Origin: Isoetes taiwanensis
Taxonomy: Eukaryota > Streptophyta > Lycopodiopsida > Isoetales > Isoetaceae
NCBI GenBank assembly: GCA_021234155.1
Contig: JAJEKV010000003.1
Span: forward strand, 29,683,166-29,747,165
Direction of reading: 5' to 3'
Length of the DNA stretch: 64,000 bases
A program made the translations under genes and the position numbers. Below are positions 1-12,039 of this stretch, one piece after another (position 1 is the stretch's first letter; each line of letters begins with the position of its first letter). Below the pieces are notes generated by a model that was given only the letters and a program-made list of their open reading frames with translations, had not been told where the DNA came from and ran no database searches.

Positions 1-1283
1 TGCATAGATAAAAAAGTTCTCAAAGATAAGTGTAATGAGAAGTGTCAATATATACTTCATGTGCTGTATCTACATATTGCAATGTAAAAAATTTAGTAAA
101 TTGTCAATAAATGCACAAAATATGAATGTCAACAATATAGTAGACAATATGAATAAGATGCTGCGCACGGAGGGTTGCCTTTATGGCCGGAGGGTGAAGT
201 GGCTTAAATCATAGTTCAAAGTCATGTTTTGACAATCAATTGAAATTGCTACTTCTAAACAATAGAATACTTGATACCACGACTTTATTGGAATTGGCCT
301 GAAGAAATCTTTGGTGCTCGGCATGGAAGAAGTATTGCAGAAGCATAAGGACAAGTGTAATAGAGCAGATAATGGAAATACATGTTTTGTTAGCATCGAA
401 ATGAGAGAACTCCTTGAAGACCTTTGATCGTTTTTTTTTTTTGTCACGAAGAGCTTCAAACATCTAAGGAGCAGGTTTTGTAGAGGAATGAAACATTGAT
501 GCATAGCCTAACTCCAAACATCACAATGTTAGCACTTCCCAGTACTCACAATATTTTAAGCTATACATCGTCATCTATAGCACCGTTAAACGAGTCACAT
601 CACATGGATGTATTAGATATAAACATTCGACATGGAGCATTTCTATATGGTGTGGAACTACGTATCTTCACTTGGGTATTTGGATATATATGCCACACAT
701 GTTTGAATTGGAACCAAATTTTTAGGGTCACAAATGGCATACAACAGATTGTGCAAGTTGAAATTGTAGTAATATACATGATCCACAACATGGTGAGAAA
801 GTTAGTTAGTTAGTTACATGGTGATGGCTGCCGCTAATTGAACCTTGGCTGTGATACCAAATGTTACGAAGTAATCTCTTAGTGCGGATCCAAAAGGGCG
901 GATCCTTCATGGAAATCGTTATGTAATGGACCTCAACCTTTTGAAGGCTTTATCCCATACCCCATATACCCCCTCAGCAAGCCAAGCCAAAGCAATCAGA
1001 TATTACTTGCACATGACCTGACTGTCACATACTACACCATACTGCATACGATATCAAGTCGAGTATATGAACATATGTATAATCGTCATCGAATGGCTAT
1101 GACAACTATATAGATTTTGTAGAAACGACCACCACCCCAATGCTAACATAGCATTTGGCATACTTATGTCGAGTTTCTCTACGTTCAATCATCATCCCAC
1201 CCAATGTTTGAGTCGAATTTCAAACCTATGACCTCCTTAGCTCAAAGAAAACAACCTAGCAACTAAGCGCTGTGTTTCGGGTA
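1..1283. other. No gene recognised
   Basis: AT-rich sequence. Short open frames on both strands (for example around 496-813) resemble no family I know and lack codon or domain signals. A short TTAG run lies near 806-816. Confidence 0.6.
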
Positions 1284-1595
1284 AAAGCATGCTACGGTGT
1301 ATCACTTTTGGAACCCTCAAAAGTACTTACACTGGGTACTTTTAAAACTGGTACTTTTTGTTTTTTCTTTCCATTAAAATCAATCAGAAATATTTGAATT
1401 GAAGGTCAATAACATGTCAATCTATAGTATTAGAGGATAACAATACCATTAGAGACTAATATAAATGGATTAACTCTCAAGCTTATTATTTATTGCAGCA
1501 TTTATGCAAGTTCCCAGTACCCAATGCTGGGTACTTTTCTGGGTAGTTTCGCACTCCCTAAAAAGTACTTTAGATGGTACACCCTAGCATGCTTT
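1284..1595. repeat. MITE-like inverted-repeat element
   Basis: The ends form an imperfect terminal inverted repeat: AAAGCATGCTACGGTGTA at the left and the complement of AAAGCATGCTAGGGTGTA at the right. Inside, the words AAAGTACT and GGGTACTTTT recur in both orientations. There is no coding potential. The size of about 0.3 kb and the structure fit a non-autonomous DNA transposon. I could not define a clear target-site duplication, so the family is unassigned. Confidence 0.55.
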
Positions 1596-2031
1596 CACTG
1601 TTTCTCATATATTCCCATGGCCTCATATGAAGATCATGCATGATAGTGACCATGCATACTCACCAAACTGTCACTCCCCCAAGGTGGCATTCATGTATAC
1701 TCGCCATGTGGCAGTCCTGCAGACATCCAAATTACGTATTAGACAACATAATCTTGTTTGTATAAGGGATGGCTAAAGCCATTCAAAATCATTCTAGTTC
1801 AATGCTAGCCTTGGACTCCCATGTCCAGTTCTTACACTTGCTCATGTGCCCTTCATGACCTATAGATATAAAAAAATAACTACTTTTAGCATAGTTTGGA
1901 GTACCTATACTCGTTGTTCTTTGTTCTATCTCTTAAATTGTAGGGTCCAAGAAATCATGTTCTTTTCGAGTATTATATTTATGGTTTGCTTGTGCCTTGG
2001 CTTCTAAAACACAAAAGTGTCAATATATTTT

Positions 2032-2340
2032 GGGATGCCATTAGTCCAAGTGGAAGGGAGTATTATTTATATTTTGGGATGACATTAGTCTAGATGTGAA
2101 GGGAGTATTATTTGTGGGCAAATGGCAATTGTAATGCATATGCTAAAACATCAAATTCGGCTTGGTATTTAAGAATGAATTTAATCTTCTTCTGATCATG
2201 ACAAATGATGGAGGGGATATTATTTATGGGCAAATGGCAGAGGTAACCATATGCTAAAAGCTCAAATTTGACTTAGTATTTTAGGGATGCATTTAATCTT
2301 TTATTATTCATTACAAATGATGAAGGTAACACATGTTAAA
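2032..2340. repeat. Imperfect tandem repeat
   Basis: Two diverged units about 118 bp apart share GTATTATTTGTGGGCAAATG-like sequence, then an ATATGCTAAAA core and a GAATTTAATCTT-like end. A shorter repeat, TTTTGGGATG(A/C)CATTAGTC, precedes them. No open frame or known element end was seen. Confidence 0.45.
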
Positions 2341-3226
2341 AGTCAAGATTTTGACTTGACATTTTTGGAATTCGTTTATTTTTGTACTTAAAGCATGCTT
2401 CTTCTAGTTGAAGACTAGTACAATTCAAGAATCATCCAAAAGAAGCTTAAACTATATGGTTTGTTGAGGTCAACACCCCATACAAAGCACCATGACTAAG
2501 AATCCTCATCATGGATACTACAATGTACCTCATGATGTATTCATGCCAGCGCAGCACATGTATGTGCTAGGATAAACAAGTTAAGGCAGACTGGCCAGTT
2601 TTTCAACAGATTTATCCTGTTCTCCCTCATCACCTGTAAAAGGATTAGACAATCAATCTTGTCTCACTGCAATATAAGAGTAGAAAGAGAATATTACCTT
2701 AATCAACTAGCATTAACCCAGGAGGAAGAATGGTGTATATTGTATTCTGATTTCTAATAAATAAAAGAGAAAATATGATGCTATAATTCAGGCTGTTGAT
2801 AGCTAATTCTATGTATCTTTAGGGTGTCTATTTGATGAATCCTCACAGAAGGCATGACTGCTATATGGTGTTAAACTCAAGCTAGGCAGAATATGAACTT
2901 TTATCGATTTCTTGAAAAACTAGGGCATTACCTGGAAATTGATGTCATCATATGCCATCTATGTTTGGTATTTTGTAGTTACAAGGGGCAGAATGTCATG
3001 CTCCATTATAAGGGGCGGAATGTCATGCTCCAGTACTTCAAAGCTAATAATAATAGAACAGAGCTAAAGCTTGTTATGTCCATGGCTACAAAAAATGGTG
3101 AGAGCAAGCATCACCTTACCTTTTAGCAAAATCTTTCAGTTTACTTCATACAAACAGATACAATTAGCTTTAGAAAGCACTGTATACATATACCTAACTG
3201 TCATTATAGTCTATTTCATTAAAATT

Positions 3227-3227
<1 letters not shown>

Positions 3228-3316
<89 letters not shown>
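3228..3316. repeat. TATC/GATA microsatellite (about 22 units)
   Basis: An uninterrupted run of the tetranucleotide TATC. The open frame through it (repeating Ser-Ile-Tyr-Leu) is a by-product of the repeat and is not called as a gene. Confidence 0.97.
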
Positions 3317-4326
3317 ATTATCTGAGTAGCCACACAATGTGCAACTTGCTAGGTGATGGTGAAATCCATGAATATTGTATGACATCTTCAAAGATTAAAT
3401 CCATTATAGCGAGGCTTAAATTTTGATAGTTTCACAAGGGAGGACAATGGTTACCCTGGATTAAAAACACGTGAACTTTTATATAAAGCGACCAACCTTG
3501 CTTTTCATTAGTGCTTTTCATTAGTTAATAGCTGATTCACTTTATATTGCATACTTGATACCCAACCTTTTCCAACATTTTGCGGATGCATATATACTAC
3601 ACAGGCTTCTAGAAGGTTTTGTTGATGAAGTTTTCTTTTACAAGTTGTTGCAATCCAAAAGGACGTTTACAATGCTTGATTTACAGGAATGATGCTCTTG
3701 CCAGAACCTTTTCTTCACAGCCTTCCTTTTCCATACCTCTAAGTAGTTATATACTGGACCATTTGAGAGCTCTCAAAGCATGACGTAGAAAAGAACCTAT
3801 CTCTGGGAAGGAGCTTGCATGTTTTGATAGCAACCGCTTTCGCATGACTTGCATCTTGTTGTTCAGCTGGCCATGAATAGTTAACAATGACAACAGACTT
3901 TTCTGAAACAACAATATTACATGCAGTCGACACTTCCTTGGATGACGTGCACAAAGGATACAGTTACGAGCTTTGTTTGCCTGCTGTCATATCCTGAACA
4001 TTCATTAGGATCTTGAAGATCCTCAAAATCATCTAATAGCAGGCTGTAACCATTCGCAATAGTCATATGTACCACTTTCCCCCAAGAAATGAAGCATTAA
4101 AATAGGGATGGAGTTTGTCTACAGCTCATGTTAGTTTCATTAAGGGACGTCACATTAAATAAAGTCAAAGCTCAGTTTTATTATGTTCAATCAGAATTTC
4201 AGAGATTAAAGCTGTTTACAGGCTCATTGACATTTTGAAGCAGAGCACAAGCTGTCTTTCCTCTAGTTTGTCGGCATATTAGGCATCCATATCAACAAAT
4301 CAACTTGAAGAAAATTTTTTGCATAC

Positions 4327-5006
4327 CCTCGTGAAGAGCTCTCATCCTTTAGCATTGTAAGCTCGCACATTATGAGGTCTATAAGTGCGTTTATAAGCCC
4401 CAAACTCAACAAAGATAGAAGCAGAATTGATGAAGAAGCCTTTGTACTATCCACCATAGCCAACAATAACTCTATGCTCTAGATAGAGAAAGCAAAGAAA
4501 ATTAGTGGAAGTAGTAAAATTGAATATTGTCTTTAGTTCAGACCTGCCATTTATTACCTTCTCCAAGAGCTGGTCATTCAATGTTTTGCTAGCAATCCAC
4601 AAGACCCTCTCCACTGCTTGTTCTGATTCAATTGCTGTTGCCCATTTCTCACTTTCGATGCTATGAAAACCTGCATTTAATAGCCTATAAGAGTTCCATG
4701 AGCCTTTTGCATTGCCCTGATATATATGATAGTTAACTATGTGCATTCCTTCATTATGACCATTCTAAACTGCTGCCATTCCCATAACAAGTAAAATCAT
4801 GCACCATAACAGAAGTGTATTCATATATTTACTTGTTGTATTAACAGCAACTCTCAACCAGATTACCTGCAGGTTCTGTAAGATTTGATGCATCTATGAC
4901 GAATATGTGTTGTACAATTGTTGACAGCAAGCCCTTCTTGGAGACTAATGCCTTTCGCACGTATCTCATGGCATGCTAAATTTCCTAATATGCCTATGCA
5001 AATTTC
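4327..5006 (-). pseudogene. ARM-repeat protein gene fragment, SAAL1-like
   Basis: Three candidate exons read on the minus strand. The first (about 4867-5006, acceptor TTGCAG, donor GTAATC) encodes EICIGILGNLACHEI and, after a one-base frame change, GLLSTIVQHIFVIDAS. The second (about 4558-4700, donor GTAATA) encodes RLLNAGFHSIESEKWATAIE and VLWIASKTLNDQLLEK. The third (about 4327-4472, donor GTATGC) encodes SILLLSLLSLGLINALIDLI. The order and motifs resemble the C-terminal half of plant SAAL1-like armadillo proteins, whose function in plants is poorly known. No N-terminal exons were found upstream, and the frame change in the first exon suggests a relic. The family call is from memory of conserved motifs; an unrelated helical-repeat protein is the main alternative. 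Confidence 0.42.
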
Positions 5007-5289
5007 CTGCAATAATTAATCAGATACTATTTATTGAGTAAAACTATCTGCATTTTACATCTCAAAGATTTGCATTATTCCCCCCATTATTCCTCTCGAA
5101 CTAATTCAGTTACAAAGTGGGCCTATTTTAGTCGCTGCTAATCTGACTCCAAACTACTTATTAAAATCGGCAACGTCTAAAAGAAAGAATGTTTTGCAAG
5201 TTCATTGTCAAGTTCTATTGTTAATCAGCCTGCATAATTTGACATTCTAACAAAAGAGGAATGAATTTAAATTTATAGAAACTCGAAGC

Positions 5290-5448
5290 CTTGCCTGGAT
5301 CAGTGGTAAGGCGAGTAACATGAATAGCAATAACATGATCTCTTGGTTGTGCAAGCTTGGCCACGATCCAAGTAAGCATATTCCTGCATTCTGCTTTGAG
5401 CTTCACACCCACAACCGAAGTAATCCTCCTCCTCCTTGAAAGGCTCAT
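5290..5448 (-). pseudogene. Possible universal-stress-protein-like exon (RLCK type)
   Basis: The minus-strand frame starts at a Met and reads RRITSVVGVKLKAECRNMLT followed by WIVAKLAQPRDHVIAIHV. This resembles the N-terminal adenine-nucleotide alpha-hydrolase (USP-like) domain of plant receptor-like cytoplasmic kinases, which typically reads VGVKLD..SRELLTWALVKVA..GD.VIALHV. No kinase domain was found downstream, so this is at best an isolated first exon. The similarity is short and the call tentative. Confidence 0.35.
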
Positions 5449-5581
5449 TTTCGAAGCATCTGTCGTTGTTTATTCACACATAAATCTTGGCCCAGACTGG
5501 TGCTGTAGTCTCATCCTTTTGTTCCAGATCTCTAAATTGATTAATCTGCCGCGCTTCTTGCTTGTACATCTAACCTTATGA

Positions 5582-8500
5582 TCCATCTGAAAACCAATAT
5601 TATCTTCAGTTTACTAGCTGCAACCATCTACTATATAATCTGATATATATCTTGCTTCCCTTGGCCATTCCAACTCCATTTTAATCATTTGCAAAGAACA
5701 TCTTCTCCTGGAAGCTTTGTTCTGTGCGTTTAATTGGGCAGAAATTATACTTAAAAACTTGGGGAAGAAAGCGTGGACATGGAACGCTTAATGCTTATGA
5801 TCTCCTTTGATTATCGGGCCCATCTTTCATTACAACCAGCCAACATACAAATTGGGCCCATCAGGCCATAGTCACCCTCTGGAATTTGTGCATAAAACTT
5901 GTTTAGTTCTTGCTGGCTCCTCAGAATGGCTTCCGTATGAGCAGAGAGTTTAGAATCTTGAGTGGGGGAGACATAGGGGGTGAATCAGGAGGCGATGCCG
6001 GAACCCCATGAATGGATTTATATGCCCTCCAGGAACCTGCTGAAGAAGCCTGCAGCTACAACGTGAAACTTGGAGCTACAGCCTGAGCCACCATCGCGAG
6101 AACACCGGTTATCCGGTTTCTAGAGTGGCTTCTTAGCAACAGAAACGGCCGCCAGTTTACAACCAATCATAGGTTTCAAGCAGTTATTGGTATATTTCAG
6201 GCATATACTAATATATACCTGGAATATACGACAAACCCACATGCATCAAGGTTTGCCCCCTTAGGGGCAACCCAAAAATGAATGGTATAGTAGTTTGCAA
6301 TGGTGTCCCAACACAAATAATGCATGGAATGCAAACATCGGCAGTATCACCAAGGGCATCTCAATAGACATATCTAGGATGAGAATGAGTAGGATGTGGC
6401 TACAAAAATGTAAGATGTCTAGAACAAATAAGAAATAAAATTGAGCATAACAAACATATAAAAAAAGTGACAAACTCAAATCCACAAAACTTGAACATTT
6501 GCTATAGGCTACTAAAGTATCATGAAAAAACTTGTTACAAATTTGCTAAAAACTGCTAAAATGTCATGGAAAGCGCTACGCATCCACAAAATATGCCACA
6601 AATTTGCTACAAACTGCTAAAGTATCGTGGGCAACTTGCTACGGATTCACAAAAAATAAAAAGGCAAATAATCAAAAATTCATTCTTCAAAGAACTTGAA
6701 CTTTCGACTTGTTACTTCCAGATTTAATGCATTAACAAGCAATCAATCACGTATGGCGGCATGGAATGTGGGAAGCGGATTCCAGGGGCCCCGCGACCGG
6801 CGGGAACGGGTCTGGAATCAGCGACCCACTTCCAGGCTGCCACAACATGGCGACTGGGAGTTTTGCTTGATTCTTACCTGCAGCCTGCAGGTGACCGCTT
6901 GAGAGAAATTGCTGAGCCGCTTTCCATTCCGGAGGCGGAATCGCCGACCAGTTGCCATGTTGTATCTATGTTGTATCTAGAAAGACTTTTACTTCTACAA
7001 GAAATTTATCGCGGCGGCCAAGGCCGCCGCGAACATTTCTCTTCTTCTAAATCCTTAAGGGGGGAAATTTGTGTCAATTTTGAACCAACGTGAAAATCAA
7101 CTCCAAAAGAATCTCAAGCCATGATGCTTTGCCCTCATATTAAAGAAAATAGTGTTATTTCAAGTCTCTCAAAATGAGGTTCAAATTTTGAGATTCACTT
7201 TGCGAGCATGAGTTAGTTGTTGTTTTAACGTTGAAGTATTGAATCTAAATGATTTTGATCTAAAAGGCTCTTATCCAAAGCCCTATTTGATCACAAATAA
7301 AATTTAGAGCAGGAGGCTATTTTTGGAGAATGATTCATGCCCATTCACTAATCCATTTAGTGAAATCTTCCTAAGGCCATTCTTGATGATTCTGCACCAT
7401 TACGTTCAAGAATTTTCATGGTGAGTATTTTTGCATTTTCAACATGTAATGGTCCAATATTGAGGTCAAATTGATCAATTTACAATAAAAATCCCATGTT
7501 TCCTTTAGAACCAAACACCAAGGAGGACGATCCAAGTCGGGTGGGCAGCCAAACACCACCGAGTCGGGTGGGCAGCCAACCACCACCCATGGGTACACAC
7601 AAGAAATAAAATGCTTATTCTCTATTCCGCATAAAGAAAATCAACTTACAAACTTTACCCAGCTGTTCCATAGGAAATAATTTGAGTTTTCGCAGCCAAA
7701 TTTTTAGCATCCATGCCTAAGGCTTGCATGTCGTCTCGGCGTAAGGAGTGGCAATATTTCCATAATATGTTACACTACATTGTTTTTCCTTGCTAGATTT
7801 GATCAACATGGGAAAACTATGTAATTTTGTATGATCTACGACACAATTCAATTCATGATGCCACCATTTATACATCACTGGTTCTTTATGAACCTCACCA
7901 ATTGTTACTGTTAGATTTTCTATTTTATGATCCTATGACCTTTTTTTTTTTTTTTGGTAATACTAGATACAACTGGAATGCCTGGCATGCTTGATCCTTT
8001 GATTTCAGAAAATAACACTTTGCCCTCCGAGAAAAATCATCTATAAATCTGCATTAGGTGTATCCCCTAGTCCCACCCAAAAACCCATGTTACTGATCCA
8101 TTTGTGACTAAGTGGTAGTGGCTTGACTCAAACAACTTAAAAATACATTCATTATAATATCAACACATACTCATTTATAGAAAATCCTACATAAAATGTA
8201 GCAGATGATGCAATGCACCACAGAAGCGGTTAACCAAATATGGCTAGAAGATGGACCAATTCATACTCATAGGATAGTTGATGAATTTGTGCAGGCCAAC
8301 ACTGAGCCGTGTAGCCATTATACATGTCTCACTGCAAGTCATTTGCACAAGTTTAAACTATGCAATACCTAAGAACAACACTATGCAGATTCTTCTAAAT
8401 TGTCTGATCAAGGAGCCCTCTTCATCCCTCTGCTTCTAGTCCTTGTCTTATTCATTGGCTTCTTGTTCTTCGCTTCCTGCAATATGGCTTCCATCTTGTT

Positions 8501-8850
8501 GTCCACAAAGTTAAGATTTTCCTTCTTTTCTCTTGTCCTTTGGCTGCATCATATGGTCAAGCTGCCAATGTTGCTCATTTTCCAATTCTTTTGTATTGCC
8601 TTTGTTGCACTCATAATCTACACATAATAAAAAATAATTAAAAAATAAAATGAATCATTTATCTATTAGAAATGAATGCTTTTTGTTCATTGTCGAAAAG
8701 GTTTTTCCATGTAGGCTGGTTTTCCACATGTTAAATGGGGAGAGACGGTGTCAAACGGGGAGAGATGTTGACGACTAAAACCTTTCATTGATCAAATTAG
8801 GTAGTGATGAATTATCTGTGGATTTATAGATGTATATAGTATATTAAAAG
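5582..8850. other. Gene-poor interval with small repeats
   Basis: No convincing gene. Visible structure: a poorly conserved repeat built on ACAAATTTGCTA(A/C)AAACTGCTAAA at about 6490-6655; a GC-rich 11-bp perfect hairpin at 7009-7032 (TCGCGGCGGCC, AA loop); and a 27-bp tandem duplication containing GAGTCGGGTGGGCAGCCAA at about 7530-7587. Short open frames here match nothing I recognise. Confidence 0.6.
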
Positions 8851-8959
8851 TTATCTGCATGGCCGGTAAGTTAATATCCGGTGCAACTCTGGTAGTGGGT
8901 TTCTGCTTGTTTGTCCATGGACAATCCGTTCTAGACATGGGCAATGCTGAGTAGAGACA

Positions 8960-9850
8960 GTGCTTGGGCATGATAATGTATGCTTTTTTCTGCACAGGGC
9001 TTTCAATCCTTTGAATTTGTCTATGGCGGAAAGGAAAAGCTCTGATCTGACAGTATTATTTGCTCTTAAACATTTCGCCTTTTCTAAAATCAAATCCCCT
9101 GCTTCTCTGGCCTCCATATCCTTGCAGAGTGGGAGCTTGGCTTGAATTTTAACTCTCAAAGTCCTTGATCTCTTGTAAAAATTGCTGCGCAGATTCATGC
9201 ATGTGGTCCTCTGCTATTTCTAACAAAGACCAACATAATTCAATCGAACAGATCTCTGCCTTGCAATCCCCTTTCAACAGCGTAGATTCAAGCTTCTGAT
9301 ATAAATAATCCGCATAAGCCTCTAGACTGCGATTTTGCCTTCTTGGGCACTTTGGATTCAAATATTTTAGACACCTCTTCAAGAATAAAACAGCCCAGGC
9401 AATATCCACAAAGCTTCAGTGAATATTTTGAACCCATTCTTGAGGCTGTTCCATTGGATTACTGTGATTTAGAGCATCTAAAAAGAAACCTGTGTTGTTT
9501 AGCAAATCTGAAGCAACTACCTAATCTAATTTGCAGTGTGTTCTTGGCTCAAAATAATGTGAACTCTGCTCCAATATGCCTTGCTTAAATTTTTACAACA
9601 GTTAGCCCTGCCACTTCGGGTGTCACAGAGTGCTAAAGATTGCTGGTACACGGCTATGGCTTCTTGAAGCCGACTTAGTTTTGGCGGAATTGGAATTGCA
9701 GAGACAGAGCGTTTCCCTGCTCCTTGAGAGTGGGCTCGAAGCACAGATAGAATTAGAGGCCGAGGTCGGAAATCCTTGGCCGCGTCTTGTCACCTGTGCC
9801 ATAGTCAATTCTTTCCAAAATCTTTACAGCCCAGAAGAGAAATCATTGCG
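8960..9850 (-). pseudogene. Helical-repeat (TPR-like) gene fragment
   Basis: Several minus-strand open segments look like real exons of an alpha-helical protein. About 9526-9744 encodes LSRLQEAIAVYQQSLALCDT, which has TPR character. About 9149-9409 encodes a helix-rich stretch with YADYLYQKLESTLLKGDCKA and CSIELCWSLLEIAEDHMHES. About 8990-9150 encodes KDMEAREAGDLILEKAKCLR and SAIDKFKGLKALC. Intron borders were not resolved and no full-length match is recognised. The copia element at 9985 lies directly upstream of the fragment, and a further plausible coding stretch continues past it at 14407-14499. Confidence 0.35.
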
Positions 9851-9979
9851 TTAATCCAAAAGAAACAAACAGAACCCAAAATTCTTCGCGTCTGCATCCA
9901 AACAAAAATCGATGCTGGCAAAGCCCTCGAATTTGCTTAATATGACAGTTGCGGCAACATGCAAGAAAACTAAAGCCTC

Positions 9980-9984
9980 AAGAA
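9980..9984. repeat. Target-site duplication of the copia element (left)
   Basis: AAGAA directly abuts the TG of the left LTR and is repeated exactly at 14402-14406 after the CA of the right LTR. Confidence 0.93.
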
Positions 9985-10182
9985 TGTTTGGAATCTCTTT
10001 CTATAGGAGATATTGCACCTTTACCTTTTGCCATATATGGCACATGTTTCGTATATAGCACTCTTGCCTATTGTGGCACTAGCCTAATTGTGGTGCATAT
10101 TGATGTATAAATATGTATCTCATATGAATGAAACATGATCTTGTCTTGTGGGAAAAGTTTTGTGTGTCTCATATTTCTAACA
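9985..10182 (+). repeat. Copia 5' LTR
   Basis: 198 bp, TG...CA ends, nearly identical to 14204-14401. It contains a TATA-like GTATAAATATG near 10104, a likely promoter for the element transcript. Confidence 0.95.
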
Positions 10183-10194
10183 TGGTATCAGAGC
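10183..10194 (+). other. Primer-binding site, tRNA-iMet
   Basis: TGGTATCAGAGC starts directly after the LTR and is complementary to the 3' end of plant initiator tRNA-Met, the usual copia primer. Confidence 0.93.
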
Positions 10195-11004
10195 CAGATT
10201 CGTTGTACAGTCTATAAGCATTAGTTTTATGTTTGATGCAAAAGCAAAAGTAAAAAGTCGCAGCTATGGAGTAAAAAGATAGCCTTGTTTTGGAAGGCCA
10301 TAACTTTTCTAATATAGATCAGATTCATGCGATCTAAAGCTTATTGGAAAGAACTTAAAGCCTAGTTTAAGTGGGAATAAAAATCAGCCGAAAAGGATAT
10401 TTATTTTTTGAGTTATCGAAAGTTTAGTGACTAACCCTGTTTTAAGGCTGCAGAAGAAAAAGAAAGGATGGAGAGTGGTATTCATGTTGGATAGTTAATT
10501 CTTTGTTATTTGTTGAAGATAAAAAGTAGTTTTACTTGTTGATGATTAATTATATCCTTTTAATGCATCTGTGAATCTTCTAAACCATCATTGTATGAAT
10601 CCTGAAAATATATGCCTAACTAGCTTTTTAACAGCTGCCTCTTGATTCCTAATAGCTATTGGTAGCATGCTGTAATAGTCTAAAACCTTTGATTTGAAAC
10701 TGAAGACTTTGTCATCTCTTGCTCGTTGAAGAGGGATTCAGGGTGTTGAAATCCTGCCTACCATTAAATTCCTTGCCTAAGAATTTGTTCTTAACTAGTT
10801 GGATATGCATTGCCTTTAGCCATATCCCAGGGATGTTAAATACCTATTAAATTAAGCATGGAAGTCTTAAATCATGTAAGTTAAGCATGGAAGTTTTAAA
10901 TGATGGAACTTACGTATGAAAGTTAAGTATGATAGCATGAAGGTGTGCAAATTTTGATTATTACAGTGACCATGTGCTTAGGAATTTTAGCAGTTGGATT
11001 TATC

Positions 11005-11079
11005 TGCTAGCTACACTGTTGAAATCGCATTTGATGCTGCATTAGCTACACTGTTGAAATCGCATTTGATGCTGCATGT
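11005..11079. repeat. 35-bp tandem duplication inside the copia element
   Basis: TTAGCTACACTGTTGAAATC plus GCATTTGATGCTGCAT occurs twice in direct succession in the non-coding leader/gag part of the element. Confidence 0.85.
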
Positions 11080-12039
11080 GTGTATTATTCTTGAATTGTG
11101 GATTAATTTTTTATTGTGTGCATGAACAAGTTATGGTAAAGAACGACATGTATTATGTTTATTGGTTTTGTATTCAATAATCTGAGGTGTCGATTAATTT
11201 CTTTACAATGGATGTGTCTTTTGGCACTGCAGTATATATATACGTATGGGTTGAAATTGAATGACGTATTTGTACATGCTCTAACTGCATATGGTGATAA
11301 CGAATATCATATTTTGGCATATGTCTTGTCGTTCTACTATCTTGTTGTAGACGAATTTACGATTTGCTAGTGTGTAATGAAATCTCATTGGAGATGCAAA
11401 CTAGAAGATATGTTATTGAAAATTGACAAATATATAATTGCAAACTAGAAATTTGGCAAAGCAATATCCTTGGAGCTTGATTGAAAATTGGCCAGTATCT
11501 AATTGAACATCTCATTAAAGATTTGACTTACTGACATTGGAAAATCTCATTGGAGAGTGGCTTACTGAAATTGCAAAATCTCTTTGGAGATTGACTGATT
11601 GAATATCTCTAATTGGAAAATTTTCTTGAAGATTGACTTTGGAAGATGAATGTTATTACAGGAAGTTTGCTACACAGCATAAAATTTTCTTGAAATTCAT
11701 CATGAGGTCCACCTGGTAAGAGATATGTATAATGTGATTGAAACTAACACTTTCATGAATGTTGATTAAGGATGATTGTTGAGGAGGCATGAAATTTTAC
11801 ATGTATTGTATATTGATTTTAGTGTTGAATTTCAATGCGCTTGCCACATTCTATTTCTTGCCTCAATGCTATAGGTTTTCTTATTGAATTTAACAAGCCA
11901 ACATACTTTTTGTGTCAAAGCTTGTCATGTTGTTGAGTTTCCCTTTGTATGACCTCGTGCAAAATTTGGTCTAACACTATATGGTGGTGATGCTAGTTCT
12001 TTATGGCTCTTTGAAAATACATGGAAACCTCTTTTAAGA

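Noticed and set aside
496-813. 105-codon plus-strand open frame near the window start
   Set aside because: No recognisable domain and overlapped by an equally plausible antisense frame; AT-rich chance frame.
3071-3325. Open frame ending in repeated SIYL
   Set aside because: A product of the TATC microsatellite.
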